A DNA stretch of 64,000 nt, from assembly GCF_026151205.1 (NCBI RefSeq), contig NC_087079.1, positions 12,762,635-12,826,634 on the forward strand, in the 5' to 3' direction. This DNA is from Bolinopsis microptera. Lineage: Eukaryota > Ctenophora > Tentaculata > Lobata > Bolinopsidae. Both the position numbers and the translations under genes were made by a program. Below, one piece after another: positions 38,101 to 48,843 of the stretch. The notes below the pieces were generated by a model. It had not been told where the DNA came from and did no database searches. It was given only the letters and a program-made list of their open reading frames with translations. Position 1 is the stretch's first letter. Each line of letters opens with the position of its first letter.

Positions 38101-39996
38101 GGAAATGAGCTAATTAAGGTCAAGGATACAATTTTGATAAAAGTTTGAAGGGTGTTCTCAATTTTTTTAACATATAATAGTAGATTGTTTAAAATGCGGT
38201 TAAAAAAAGGAATTTGTCAGAAGTGGGATTTGAACCCACGCCCACATTCGTGGACCAGAGTTTGAATCTGGCGCCTAACCACTCGGCCATCCTGACATGT
38301 TTCAATAATAATTTTGCAGATTTTACACCACTGAATAGAGCCTAGAGTCACTTTATCACTTTTCCATACATGGATTTTGAGTAGCTGCAGGTATTTAATG
38401 TTTTTTTTTTCTTTCTGCAACCAAAAAAATCAGTTAAACTTATCGAATTATTCGAATGCCAAGACAACAGCCAAGACAAACTTCTGTTTCATAACAGTGC
38501 ATAGGATTCATTTTTCAGATATGTAGAGAACATGGATGATGAAGATAAAGATTCGATCTCAGACGCAGATAAAACCTTTTTACGGAAATGTTGGGATTTC
38601 TTCGAAGAACCTGACTCTTCTAAAGCTGCACGTGTATGGGCTATTCTTGATGTTTTGGCCATTACTCTAGCAGTTGCCCTCTTTATCGTGGAGACAATGC
38701 CAGAAATCAAAAAAGCCATTGATTCAAAGGAGCCAAACAGCCAGAAAACGACCTTCAAAATAATAGAAACAGTTTGTATCATGTTCTTCACTATTGAGCT
38801 CATCGCTAGATTCATCTGCTGTCCTGACAAGTTTCTCTTCATAAAGACTGCCATGAACTGGATAGACTTAGTCACTGTCCTGCCGTTCTTCATACAGTTT
38901 ATGACAGCAGAGAATAAAGGGGGAGAAGCTCTTGTAGTTTTGAGGGTTCTAAGAGTGATTAGAGTCCTAAAGCTTGCAAGGCATTCCAAAGGTAAGAATA
39001 CTTTCTTGATATGTCATTAGTTAAAGTCAAAACTTAAATAATGTTGCAGAATCATTAATTGCAGGTTCTTGTATATAGACTCGTAAACGACCGAACGACG
39101 TGAAACCGAACTTCGGTCTCATACTTCGGTCACCGAAGTATTAAACTCCAATGAGTGCATCTTTCCTATGGAGAATTTGAGATACAAAATGATAGGTTAC
39201 ATATTTTATTGCCAGCATTAATTAAAAGATAGACTAGTGATTACATATCAGTCAGTATTTATATACGGTCACTGACAGGCGCATATAACTTTAATCCGTC
39301 CGCGCATATAACTTAGACGGATTCCTGTTAGTTACTTTAAGTTGATTGAACGCTCTTGTGAACTACAACAGATTACACTTCCATAGGTATTGTGATAGTA
39401 ACAAAGACTCTAGCAGCCAGTGTAAACGAGTTAGCACTCTTACTTTTCTTCTGGTTCATAGGAGTTATCATATTCGGTTCTATAATGTACTACTTGGAAT
39501 TCAAAGAAGACTTGGTTGGTTCCGCAGACGAGAGCAAGTTTAGATCCATACTAGAGGTATACTTGATTAAATAGCAGTATATTTCTATCACCATTTACTG
39601 AAAGTTAAGCTAATAAGTTATTATTGTGCTAGTATAGTACTAAAGCAATCACAGTTACTTTCTCAGAGCTCGTGGTGGGCAGTAGTGACAATGAGTACTG
39701 TTGGGTATGGAGACATGGTTCCTCTAACCCCATTCGGTAAGTGTGTTTTAATAAAGCGATCCTTTTGTTCCTTGATAATAATATGCGTTGTGTGTAATGG
39801 TGATTTGATGTTAGTTACTGATTCGAATTGCACTGTAAATTTCCATGCATTAATTGGGTTAATAACTTTTACTCTTCCAGGAAAATTGATAGCCTCAATC
39901 TGTATGATGTTCAGCATGATAGTGATCGCGCTCCCAGTAACGGTGATTGTCAGCAAATTTACAAGAGTCTATGCTAAATACAAGGACAAACTATGA
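29065..39996 (+). CDS. Shaker-type voltage-gated potassium channel alpha subunit
   Basis: Tetrameric plasma-membrane K+ channel, about 452 residues. Exons: 29272-29394 (or 29065-29187), 31153-31215, 31442-31549, 31919-32040, 32284-32397, 38519-38991, 39387-39556, 39667-39736 and 39881-39996. From the second exon on all splice phases agree. The T1 domain reads LNISGGYFE / TLSRYSDTLLG / RNEYFFERNR / AILYFYQSQGKFYRP / EEIRFFKLEDHYE. S1 is in exon 38519 (VWAILDVLAIT). S2 has FFTIELIARFICCP, S3 NWIDLVTVLPFF, and S4 LRVLRVIRVLKLARHSKG. The pore is TMSTVGYGDMVPLTPFG and S6 IALPVTVIVSKF. Two oddities: the first Shaker S4 arginine position is Val, and the S6 PVP motif is PVT. The 31153 exon is the least certain (weak GTTTGA donor). 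Introns hold tRNA-Leu copies and a 5.3-kb transposon. Confidence 0.93.
29241..29394 (+). CDS. Kv channel alternative first coding exon B
   Basis: Acceptor ATGTTCCAG, ATG at 29272, 41 codons, donor GTGAGT in phase 0. It encodes MFKPSYVTVSPTMTPIP with GLPSNSADVAKLL later. The frame is also open from the acceptor to the ATG, so it could be read as an internal exon. Linkage to the channel is inferred from order, strand and phase. Confidence 0.65.
29830..29970 (+). pseudogene. Decayed duplicate of a Kv T1 exon
   Basis: Matches 32331-32480, i.e. the 3' half of T1 exon 32284-32397, its donor and intron start. TACCTGTGTGACAGAGGAAC aligns with the functional copy. An indel puts TAA in frame after VTEEQFQR. 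It sits about 350 bp before a tRNA-Leu copy, just as the functional exon does, so exon and tRNA were duplicated together. Confidence 0.85.
30321..30403 (-). tRNA. tRNA-Leu (CAA)
   Basis: 83-nt tRNA on the minus strand. Acceptor GTCAGGA pairs with TTCTGAC; the D-arm is GGCCGAGTGGTTAAGGC; the anticodon arm CCAGA-TTCAAAC-TCTGG gives anticodon CAA. A long Leu-type variable arm precedes the T-arm GTGGG-TTCAAAT-CCCAC. A T run (8 T) about 7 bases downstream should terminate Pol III. It lies antisense inside a Kv intron. This is the best-preserved of four copies in the window. Confidence 0.92.
31590..31660. repeat. Degenerate (ATTAGTATA)n tract
   Basis: Short AT-rich tandem repeat of about 9-10 bp, just inside the intron after the first T1 exon. 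Confidence 0.7.
32522..32641 (-). pseudogene. Broken tRNA-Leu copy
   Basis: Both acceptor strands, the T-arm and the start of the D-arm match the copy at 30.3 kb. The anticodon arm is replaced by about 40 extra bases containing a duplicated TTAGACCACT block. No anticodon stem can form. It lies antisense in the Kv intron, about 125 bp after T1 exon 32284-32397. Confidence 0.88.
33219..34740 (+). repeat. Left inverted arm of the foldback element
   Basis: Dense AAGCGCTTATAAGCGCTT palindromes. The inner part repeats a unit of about 310 bp (CTCAATTCCCCTTAACCTGG at 33876 and 34189) containing GAGCAACCTGGGGTGCAC and CCATGGCCTGGTTGGCAAGA. Confidence 0.9.
34797..35075 (+). repeat. Dispersed repeat with interstitial telomere-like TTAGGG
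   Basis: CCCCCCATGACGTAGGGTTA, then CACGTGAC, then a degenerate run of GGGTTA/TTAGGG around 34945-35030. An inverse copy is at about 45120-45400. The telomere-like motif is part of the repeat in both copies, so it is not a fused chromosome end. Confidence 0.75.
35740..35835 (+). repeat. Dispersed GGCGGAATG...CTGAGCGCCGCCCAGTAA module
   Basis: A short module (AAAGATTTGGCGGAATG then CAGGCTGAGCGCCGCCCAGT). Related copies are at 32822-32856, 45509-45545 and 51490-51545, always next to other mobile sequence. Confidence 0.7.
36150..36365 (+). repeat. Composite dispersed repeat, copies of two modules
   Basis: First module (CTAGAGACTGTGAGAATTTT to CAGTGAGTTTCGCCT) recurs almost unchanged at 57060-57133, and diverged and inverted at 51720-51805. 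The second module (GCTCTATCCAGAGCCCTTG...) is the copy of 10826-10930. Confidence 0.8.
36367..37920 (-). repeat. Right inverted arm of the foldback element
   Basis: Inverse complement of 33219-34740 with modest divergence and unit rearrangement. The outermost part (CGGCGACGATCATAAAATAT then CGTTTATGGAAACTTGCC) is essentially identical to the left arm. Confidence 0.9.
38215..38296 (-). tRNA. tRNA-Leu (CAA), copy with D-loop deletion
   Basis: Same sequence as the gene at 30321-30403 except one base missing in the D-loop (GTGGTTAGGC). Acceptor, anticodon CAA, variable arm, T-arm and downstream T run are intact. May still be functional. It lies antisense in the Kv intron about 220 bp before the S1-S4 exon. 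Confidence 0.75.
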
Positions 39997-40479
39997 GACC
40001 TAAAAAACGAATGAAAAACAAGCCTTGCAATTATCTACAGAATATATTGAGTATATTTATGCTGTATAGTTGATTCCTCATTAACATAATGTATATAAAT
40101 AGATACATGGTGACAAGGAAACTACTACACCGATTTTCTTATTCGAAACTTACTAAACAGAAGAAAACAAAAAAATGTGGAATCTTGACTTTTTTACTTT
40201 TAGCATGTAGATTTTAGAGCGTGCTTTTGCAGAACTATAATCATATGATGTTCATACACTCTATATATACATGAAATATATATATGGAATATTCATATCG
40301 CGTGCTTAAAAGTTTGAGTTCATATTTTTCTAACGTCATGCATTATAGTTCAACCATTCATGCAGGCCTCAACAAGTTTAGATGGTCATGTTCAAAGCAA
40401 ACAGGAGAACGACAAGAAGAGCGCTCAATTTGTGGGCAACTGATTGAGAGTATTTGTGTTCAGACTTTGTCTCGTCTCC

Positions 40480-40515
40480 GTCTGTCTCGTCTCCGTCTGT
40501 CTCGTCTCCGTCTGT
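40480..40515 (+). repeat. Three copies of GTCTCGTCTCCGTCT-type 12-15 bp unit
   Basis: Short tandem repeat just before a GTAAGT sequence. An acceptor-like site at 40363 precedes it, but no exon is convincing. Confidence 0.6.
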
Positions 40516-40762
40516 AAGTAAATAATTTACTAAATTCAGTAAAATATAACGCAGGCAATAACAGCTAATATTGGGCTAAAATGTTTAAAAACATCTGAGC
40601 TATAACTACAAGCAGAGGATTAGCTAAATTAAACGGCTTAGGTCGCAGCTGACATGAGTGTGATGCACAACTTTCTACAGTACGAACATTTCATTTGTCA
40701 TTTGCTTCATTGTGTAACACAACAACAAGGGAATGAAACCCAAATAACTAAATTTGACTTAC

Positions 40763-43219
40763 TCTCTGTGCAGTCACTTTCAGCTAATCCCAATCCTGCG
40801 CCCACGTGAGTTCCTGCTGGACAAGGTGTGCAGGCAGTATCGCCGGCGTCTGCACTCCAATGATCTGCAGGACACTCTTGGCAATCAGCATCAGCATCCA
40901 AGTAATGGCCCCAATAGCATGAATCTGAAAATTTGGAATTTATAATGGTTTAACATAATATGTTAAAGCATGACAACATATGCGGAAAAGTAATATGAAA
41001 CGGTAGTTCTAAAACCGAACCAAACCAAACTCGATTGAAAACAAAAACCTTCATTATAGCATATGGTATGTATATTGTATACCCAGACCCTGTAATTATA
41101 TGATAGCCATGATCTAGTATACAATCATAATATACATTATTATATAGTATATAATCCCGTTCATGATTAGAAATGACTTGATTTGTAATACTTGCACACA
41201 AGAGAGTAAATCAAACAGTTTGGTAGATATTATATCGCAAAAATGTTCCGCTGCAAGTAGCCTTGTCATTGTTCCAGAATGTCCAAGCAACACTGGCATA
41301 AAAACTGACTTAATCAGTCCTATAATTTGTCTGGTCCTAGTCTGGCAAACCAAGCAGTTTGATTCTGCTCTACGGATCAGAGGCTTTAATTTTTGCGGCC
41401 AAATTCCAAAATTTTATTACAAAAATTCAGAATTTGGCCGCCAAATTTTTTTAGGCCTAAATCAAAAATTCGTTCTCAAAATAAGGTTGAAATACGATTT
41501 TGAGTCGATTCCGAAAATTTCATGCAAAAATTTTGAAAACTCATGGAGTTGTTATGATTCAATTCCGCGAATATCGCAAACCGAGATATGGGCAATTTAG
41601 TTCATTTTTTGTGGTTTTTTCGCCTTAGTATCCATATTTAAACAGAAATAAAGCTGTAACCTACAGAGAATATGTAGTTTAGGCTTATCTTTCATAAAAA
41701 GTAAGTTTCATTCAAAAATATTGATATTTGACCAATTTATGGGACGAAATCTACCAAATTTGGTGCGTATGCCCAAATATGGGCATATGGTTTTTGGCTC
41801 ATAACTCAGTCATTTTTTGTCCAATCTTGATGAAATTTCATATACGAGTTCAAGAGACCACTAGCTACAAGTAGAGCACCATAAACCTGGGTTTTGGGCA
41901 CGTTCAGGGTATTTGGCTAAATTGGGCCTAATTTGGACCAAATATGGGCGTGGCTGCCCTTCGCGCACCGTTTGGCGGTTGGGGTCCGGGACCCCCTCAA
42001 AAGTTCGGTCACTGGTCTTAGTTTGTTGGTCAACTGCTATCTCGAAATCAAGTTTCACAAAAAAATACCCATAAATATATAATAATAATATTAAAAAATA
42101 CCCAAAAATTGTGTCAAAAACGCGAATTAGATAGGTAATAATTATTTTAGTCTCTTGAGTCTTGACACCACTTTAGAGTAAGACAGGTTCCTGTTAGTTA
42201 CAATAAATCGGGATATTGTTATAAAAAGGAGACCCTATATTACTGGTAGTTCTGAAGCTCCACTCCCACACCACCCCACCCAACCCCACTCCCACATCAC
42301 CCCACCACCCCACCCAACCCCACTCCCACCACCCCACCACTCCCACCCACTCCCACCCAACCCCACACCACCCCACCACCCCCACCCAACCCCACTCTCA
42401 CACCACCCCACATCCCCTTTTTACAGTTAATTTATTAGGTATAACTGTATAAGCTTATAAGGTACCACCTATACCTAATTTATAATATATACCTAGATGG
42501 TAACCGGAAAACCCTCCCTGCCATGAGTTAAATCCCAGCAGATCAATCTCTTCTGTCCAGTAATTTTTCCAGTTTGAGTAAGCACATGTATCGTCTGAGA
42601 TGAGTAAGTTGATCACTTCCACTCCGTTGACCTGGACTTTAATGGACGGTTGTGCTCCTGTGGTGACAAGAATACTCCACAATTTCGCAGTTTCAGTACT
42701 GGGCATGTTCGCGGGAAAAGGGGTAAGACCGGTCTGGCAATTGTTTATCTTGTAAGTATCTTGTTGATCCTGGATAAGGTTCACGATTAACCCCCCTTGC
42801 TTTTCTTTTCCCGCATAGAAATCCACGATGAGTTTTGCATTTCTATTATTTTTTTTGTAATCATTAAGGTCAGTTTTTATCTGTATTGCAGTTCTCTCGA
42901 AGCTGTGTGGAATAGCTGTTTGCCCTTGTGACCCCATAGCATCAAGCAGGACTGTTTTCCATTGTATCTCTGTGAAAATTAATCTGTTTAGTTGATTTAG
43001 CTAGGGACTCATGGTACAGACTGCCCACCGGCAAAACTCTTTAAAAGACAAAAGTACGTGCGAATACACAATTATACAATTCTTTGAATCTGTTTTAATC
43101 GAGAGACCAAGAAACTCATGTTAAGGACTCAGGGCCTTGGGTACTGGGTAACATTTGATACCTGATTTCACTGTGTCGAGTGATGATAAAGCAAGAATTA
43201 CTGCTATTGGATAGATCAT
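40763..43219 (-). CDS. Secreted or membrane protein with GCC2/GCC3-like Cys repeat (3' incomplete)
   Basis: Three exons on the minus strand with matching phase-1 junctions: 43162-43219, 42493-42969 and 40763-40924. Exon 1 encodes MIYPIAVILALSSLDTVKS, a typical signal peptide. Exon 2 (about 159 residues) is a domain I do not recognise, with AKLIVDFYAGKEKQGG, SIKVQVNGVEVINL and YWTEEIDLLGFNSW; its beta-rich pattern suggests an extracellular binding domain. Exon 3 encodes a cysteine repeat, CQECPADHWSADAGD then CTPCPAGTHVGAGLG, of the ephrin-receptor-like (GCC2/GCC3) kind. It ends at a GTAAGT donor in phase 1, so more exons should follow below 40763; none was found before the Kv gene's end. Reading through the donor gives 17 more codons then a stop, a possible alternative end. 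It is convergent with the Kv gene. Confidence 0.8.
42245..42420. repeat. C/A-rich minisatellite (CCCCACCCAACCCCACTCCCA)n-like
   Basis: About 175 bp of CCACCCCACCCAACCCCACT variants in the intron between exons 2 and 3 of the Cys-rich gene. The other strand is GGGGTGG-rich and has G-quadruplex potential. Open frames here are composition artefacts. Confidence 0.85.
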
Positions 43220-44240
43220 CTCAGCTTCTTTGCCGATACCTACAATATTGATTCATGTAAATTTCAGAAAAAAATTAAAACAATTCTGGTTAAAATTGTA
43301 TCATATGAAGATAAAAGTGAATCGTAGAAAAGAATTCGCAATATCAGTAGACAGGAATCAGATAAATCAAAAATTAACAACGCTTTTGCAATCAATGTTC
43401 CTTATGGGCATTTTCTGCTCCGGATCCCGAGGGTCCAAAGGAAGTTTTGGAATTTCTCAACCTGTGTATATCTATAGAATTAAAAATACTATATTTTAAA
43501 CTTGACGAAATCCCCCTGGCAACGGGGACAAAACACTGAAAATCGACCTAAAATGACCCTCTGGTGTCAACAATTTCAGCTCGCAAATGGAGTTGAAACC
43601 TCGCCATTTTTAGCATAGCAGGGTTGTAAAAAAATGATAGGAATAGGCTATATTATATATATTATATAGCATTCTTAGAATTTTGATTAAGGCTTTAGCT
43701 TTTCTATAATTAACGTCAGAAGTGAGTTAAAATAAACGTTAGAATAATGTTGTTATTTTAGCAAAGGTAAATGGCGTCGACCGTTGCTTAGCAACATCAA
43801 GAAATTGCACGTGCGCGAGCAAGAACAGATTAGCAACACGAGTTGCCATGCTTTATGATACGTCATATAAACTTCGCAACTAGATCACAACTGACAACTA
43901 GCTCACATTTACGCTCACGCCATGACTATATAAATATTTATAAGTTTGGTTGTGATTCATATTTCTCGATGCGGTAGAGTAGAAAGTGTTTTTTAGGGAA
44001 TTTGAATATTTACAACTTTGTCGTCATTGTCAGATAAAATCCATGAGTTCTACAGTATAAGTATAACAGAGCTGTATGATAAAAATAAATTAAAACATAA
44101 TTACTGATTTTTAAAATTTCCTCGAACAAAGTTTTCGACTTGCGGGTTTCTAGTAAAGATATAATACATGCGGGAAAAATTATTTTCGAACTCTGAAAAA
44201 CAAGTGAGAAGATCAACGAAGCTATAACTCTATAAAAACA
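43220..44240. other. Upstream flank of the Cys-rich gene; no other gene seen
   Basis: AT-rich. May hold the promoter of the minus-strand gene. No defined element. Confidence 0.4.
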
Positions 44241-44249
44241 CGACACACA

Positions 44250-44585
44250 TCACCACTCACCAATCACGAGAAGAGCTAGCAGTGATTTAACTGTTTAGGG
44301 AACCAGTAACGAAATTTATGAAATAGCAGACCATCTAAATCTAATTGGTCTGCGAGAGCTCTAAACCAATTATTGTTTCCTTCAAAGCTTCAAGAAAACC
44401 TTGTTAGTTTGTTTATATTATACTTCATCGGTACTGGTATAGCAGCTAAAGACACGTCACCAATCACGATCAGAAGAGCTAGCAGTTATCTAGGGAACCG
44501 GAAACGAAAAATGAAATAGCAGACCATCTAATTGGTCTGTGAGAGCTCTAAACCAAATATTGGTTCCTGGTTAGTTTGTTTATAC
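44250..44585. repeat. Tandem duplication of about 200 bp
   Basis: CACCAATCACGA..AGAAGAGCTAGCAG, then AATAGCAGACCATCTAA and GAGAGCTCTAAACC, appear at 44256-44400 and again at 44459-44580. The AGACCATCTAAT..ATTGGTCT core can form a small hairpin. Confidence 0.75.
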
Positions 44586-45119
44586 TATGAAACAGACAGA
44601 GTATGAACTATAATGATCAAATTTCGTTTCCTCTTACGTTTGTGACCTTACGGTTGATGTACTCACGCCCCAGAAAATTTCTGAATATTTTCCAAAAATA
44701 AGCAATCTGAGCTTTTATGAGTGAATTACCTTTATACAGTTTATACTTTTATAGTGCTGCAACATAAACATGTGCATTGCGGTCATTTTAAGCTAAAGTT
44801 TTAGTCTCTAAGACCTTCAAAAGCTGAAATACAAATTTCTCATATACGATCCTGATATATATGAAATATGGGCGCGGCTCCACAGGGTTGGGACTACTAC
44901 TAGTGACAGTGACACAACATGCGACCCTCGGTGCAGTGATTTGAGTTACCAATGACCCTTATTTAATCATATTCATTATTCATTAGCAAAAAACTCTATA
45001 CATCGGTCATCGAAGTGCACACTCAACTCCTCCCTGCTACTACTACTAGCTGGAGTAAGATCAAAAGTGACTGTGAAGAGCTAAAGGCAGAGCTATTAAA
45101 AGTTTAGGATGATGATTAA

Positions 45120-45545
45120 TCACTCTACACTCGACTGTCACGTGACTTTTTCAACCCTTTCTCTAGCTGGTTCTGAACGACTTTTCGAAACCCTAACCCT
45201 CTAATCTGATCCCAACCCTAACCCTAACCCAATCCTTAACAAAAACATATGCTGAAACCCTAACCCTAACGCGAAATTAGACTAACTTCCTTATACGGTC
45301 ATATCACGTGATCGAGACAGTTTTTCGCCATGAATATCTCGTCAGGGGAGCATTTTAACCCTATGTCATGGGGGGTGATTCGGTTACAACCGTCGGGGGC
45401 CCTTTTAGAACAATCTCGAAGATCGACTGTAGAGTGATTTAGCACGCTCGAAAAGTTTAATTCAAAATATTACCCCAGGCTATTTTATTTTATATGCTCA
45501 TAATATCATAAAGATTCGGCGGAATGGCTGAGCACCGCCCAGTAA
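45120..45545 (-). repeat. Inverse copy of the telomere-motif repeat
   Basis: CCCTAACCC blocks at 45185-45270, then TCACGTGA, then CCCTATGTCATGGGGGGTGA: the inverse of 34797-35075. It is followed by the GGCGGAATGGCTGAGC module at 45515. Confidence 0.75.
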
Positions 45546-45649
45546 GATTGAACTGAAATATAAAACGCTCGGCTCTATAAATCTAAATGAGCAGGCAGCT
45601 GATCAACTTGATCTCACATGTGAGAATTCAGAATATGCATTCTCACAAT

Positions 45650-45760
45650 TAGGGACCGACCGGATATCCGGCTGAATCCGGATCCGGTCGGATATCCGGC
45701 TTCAATATCCGGTTCCGGCTCCGGCTCCGATTTCAAAAATTTTTGCCGGATATTTCTTTT
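45650..45760. mobile_element. CCGGATATCCGG-rich element end, possibly hAT-like
   Basis: Starts TAGGGACCGACCGGATATCC and continues with CCGGATATCCGG palindromes. A related stretch at 54217-54370 starts TAGGAACCGACCGGAATGGG. Shared TAGG-ACCGACCGGA termini plus palindromic subterminal repeats resemble hAT ends. The partner ends were not located. Confidence 0.45.
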
Positions 45761-48375
45761 TAAAAAATGTATTTCTAAAATCTTGAAATGCATATTTTTC
45801 GTCACATTTTAACTCAAATCCCTAAAAATCAAAACTTTTTTCACTACACTTAGAAAAACCGAAAAATATTTTTGGCTAATAATGAACAGAGTACCTACTA
45901 ATAGTAGGTAGTGCGCCATCGACATTGAGCCGCGCGTGCCGACTGTAGCCGTAGGATGGTTTTTTAGCGCTAATTTCGGCCAGCACAATTTTCTTCAATC
46001 AAATAGATATTAAGTATCCTTCCCGACCTCCAATTGCAACAAAAATTGGTAAGCTTACTTATAGACTTACAAGGAAAGTGTCCGAAAAATTTAAAGCATA
46101 TCCAACCATCAGACATTATGTTACAGCTAAAAGCAGCGTATTTTGCCCCATTTTGATCACTATATCAACTCCGATATCCACCAAATTTTTCGGACAGTTG
46201 TAAAAGCCCTATTGGAAGGTCGTCGCCAATTTCCAGAATGATCTCATTCAAGGAACTGAAGATAAATCCGAATAATACGACAAAAATGGTCAAATTTGGA
46301 CGAATTTGGTCAAATTACGCGACTTTTACAGCCACTTTTGGGATTTTACTAATTCACTCGCCAGCGCGCTATCACGTGTTTTTAATGCCGTGATTTCATT
46401 GGTCACCTCAATAACGCGCATTATTTGTGACAGCACAGTTGTTTTCACACAATTTGTCCACCGCGCGTGCAATAAACTCAATTTAAGCTCCGATTTGTGA
46501 CCGAAATGGCCGAATGGGCTATAATATGGTTTATGCAATGCATGGCCGGTAATTAGCTAATTGAATTTTAGGCACTGTAGGTTGCATAAATTCACGAATT
46601 ATCAATAATATGCAATAAAATTATTCCTGCAAGTTTTAATTCATTTAAGGTTTTATAGATCTTGTTGGTCAAGGGTAAAATATAAGCAGTATAATAAATC
46701 AATATCGAATTGTTTTCAGTTTTTCATCGCGAACAGATACCACTATTTCAAGTTGTTACACGGCCAAGGATAAATCTCACAATTGTTTAGATTTGTAGCT
46801 CTGTTTATCAACGGTGAGATTTCTGAAAAGGGCAATTGAAATTGAAATCGATTTGACTCTTAAACGTGCTTCAGCTCCAACTGTTAAATAGATCCACATT
46901 CTACATTCTACCAGATTCTTATCTACCTAGATTCTACCATAATATATAGTCGATATATTATATACGTATACCAGAGCACGTCACATTTCAATAATTTTAC
47001 AATATGTTATTTTATCAGCTACATATGTTCGAAGGATTAAAACACTTTTATGACGGTGCTGTTAGAATAACAGAATATTTACGCTATAAAACAGTTGACA
47101 TCAAGAATATTATAACATTACCAAACTAAGTAAAAAATAACAACTGTCCAATGTCCTAACCATGAACCTGACCAAAAATGTCAGTAAATATCAGTTTATT
47201 CGAAATCACAGTCATATCACTATGAAGACCCGTGTATTAGCCCGGTAGGTGAGGTATAATAGAGCCGGCCAGCCCGGTAGGTGAGGTCCAGTAGTTGCCC
47301 GGAGGCGGTGTAGATTTGGGTGATGAGGTCTCCTCCTGACACGTTGTACATTCCTTTGTGTGGTTCCTCCTTCTCTCCTTCCTCTTCTAGAATATCTGAG
47401 GGGGGAGGGTGATCACAGAGTAGGGAATGTATAATAAGGGATATTTTATAGTAGTGCTGTCACGTGACAAAAATGAGCTCTCGTTCGTTCATTACTTAGC
47501 CACGACCTGTCGACCGTTTTTGGAGAGGTTTATTAACTACTTCTATCTTACTCACTATAATTACTACAGTATTAGATCAGGGTCAGAGACGGGTTCAATA
47601 TTAGGATATATAAGCTACAGGAAAAGAAGATTAATTTTTATTAACGGCACTCTTCCCACAAACACCACGTACCGGGAAGAACAAGTCTAATTTTAGAGGT
47701 TGGTTTCCATCCAGCCACATCAGTGCTCTGAATAACAGCAGGACGTTGATGTTCCATGGTCTGGACTAGCGTACCACTTTTCCACCCTGGGGTGAAACAA
47801 GAGCTCCAGCTCGTACAAACTGCAGTCTTTACCAGTGGAAGACTTGAGGACTGAGGAGTTCTATCAGTTTCTCTATCAGAAGGATTAGGTCCTTGTAGGA
47901 GCTGGAGCTAGCAGGGAGGTCTCCGTACATGCCTGACCAATATGTTAGTTTGAGAAATACACAAACAATCATCAGTTTAACAAAACAATTATTACACCAA
48001 ACAATTATTAATAAAGTGAGGTTATAACTGTAAGCTTGTTACACCCCGCAATATCACTACCGTCCGGAACAATAATTGTTTTAAGTTATGATATTAAGTT
48101 TAACATAAGTTAATAGAATATTATTATATAAGTTACGATCGATTGTAACAAACCTGCAACATGACATTATTACAGGGAAGCCTCCGGGTGGAAAAACTCA
48201 GTACCATGGGGGGACTTCTGGCAACGTTCCAGGAACTTCTTAGTACGCTCTTCTCGAACCTTCTTCATGTGCCGCTGAATCACTTTATTAATAGTTTAAC
48301 TTTAGTCCAAGAATAGATTCGTAGAAAAATTAACCAGTAACTGCAGATTCCAATTAAACTAAAAAGTCATTGGTT

Positions 48376-48450
48376 ACTAGTTATTAGTTACTACTGTTAC
48401 TAGTTACTAGTTACTAGTTACTAGTTACTAGTTACTAGTTACTAGTTACT
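48376..48450. repeat. (TAGTTAC)n tract, copy 1
   Basis: About nine copies of a 7-bp unit. The inverse copy is at 60205-60270 in the other unit. Confidence 0.9.
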
Positions 48451-48843
48451 GATTGGAACCAGCTTCGTTTACTGGTTAATGTTTACCCAAGTATTCATAC
48501 ATACAATTATATAGAATAGTTATATACCTAAATCTGCTAATATAAAACCATAATAACTCTAAAAATATACATGTACACTGCGCAAAATTATGGACCTGGA
48601 AGTAAGACTAAATACTTCAGAGCTTAATACACAAATCAAAACAAAATTCTAGAAGACTGACAGTCTTGTGTTGAAAGACGAATGTGATTTAGAAGCTTAT
48701 CAAAAAATTAAAATCTTAGCGAGCCACGAATCCATAAATCCAAACAAAACTCTGTCTTGACACATTTCAAACAACAGTTTTGTCCACACTACACACTTTG
48801 CCTCCTTTAATGAAGTGTCTCTTATATCTCTCTCTTATATCTC

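Noticed and set aside
38489-38989. 166-codon minus-strand frame
   Set aside because: Antisense shadow of the Kv S1-S4 exon.
40364-40520. Alternative C-terminal exon for the Kv channel (acceptor CATGCAG, donor-like GTAAGT)
   Set aside because: Joining to the pore exon would skip S6, and the encoded peptide ends in a short tandem repeat; no support beyond the acceptor.
41114-41600. Overlapping frames of 79 and 145 codons on opposite strands
   Set aside because: No splice signals, no motif and both strands open; the region is inside the intron of the Cys-rich gene.
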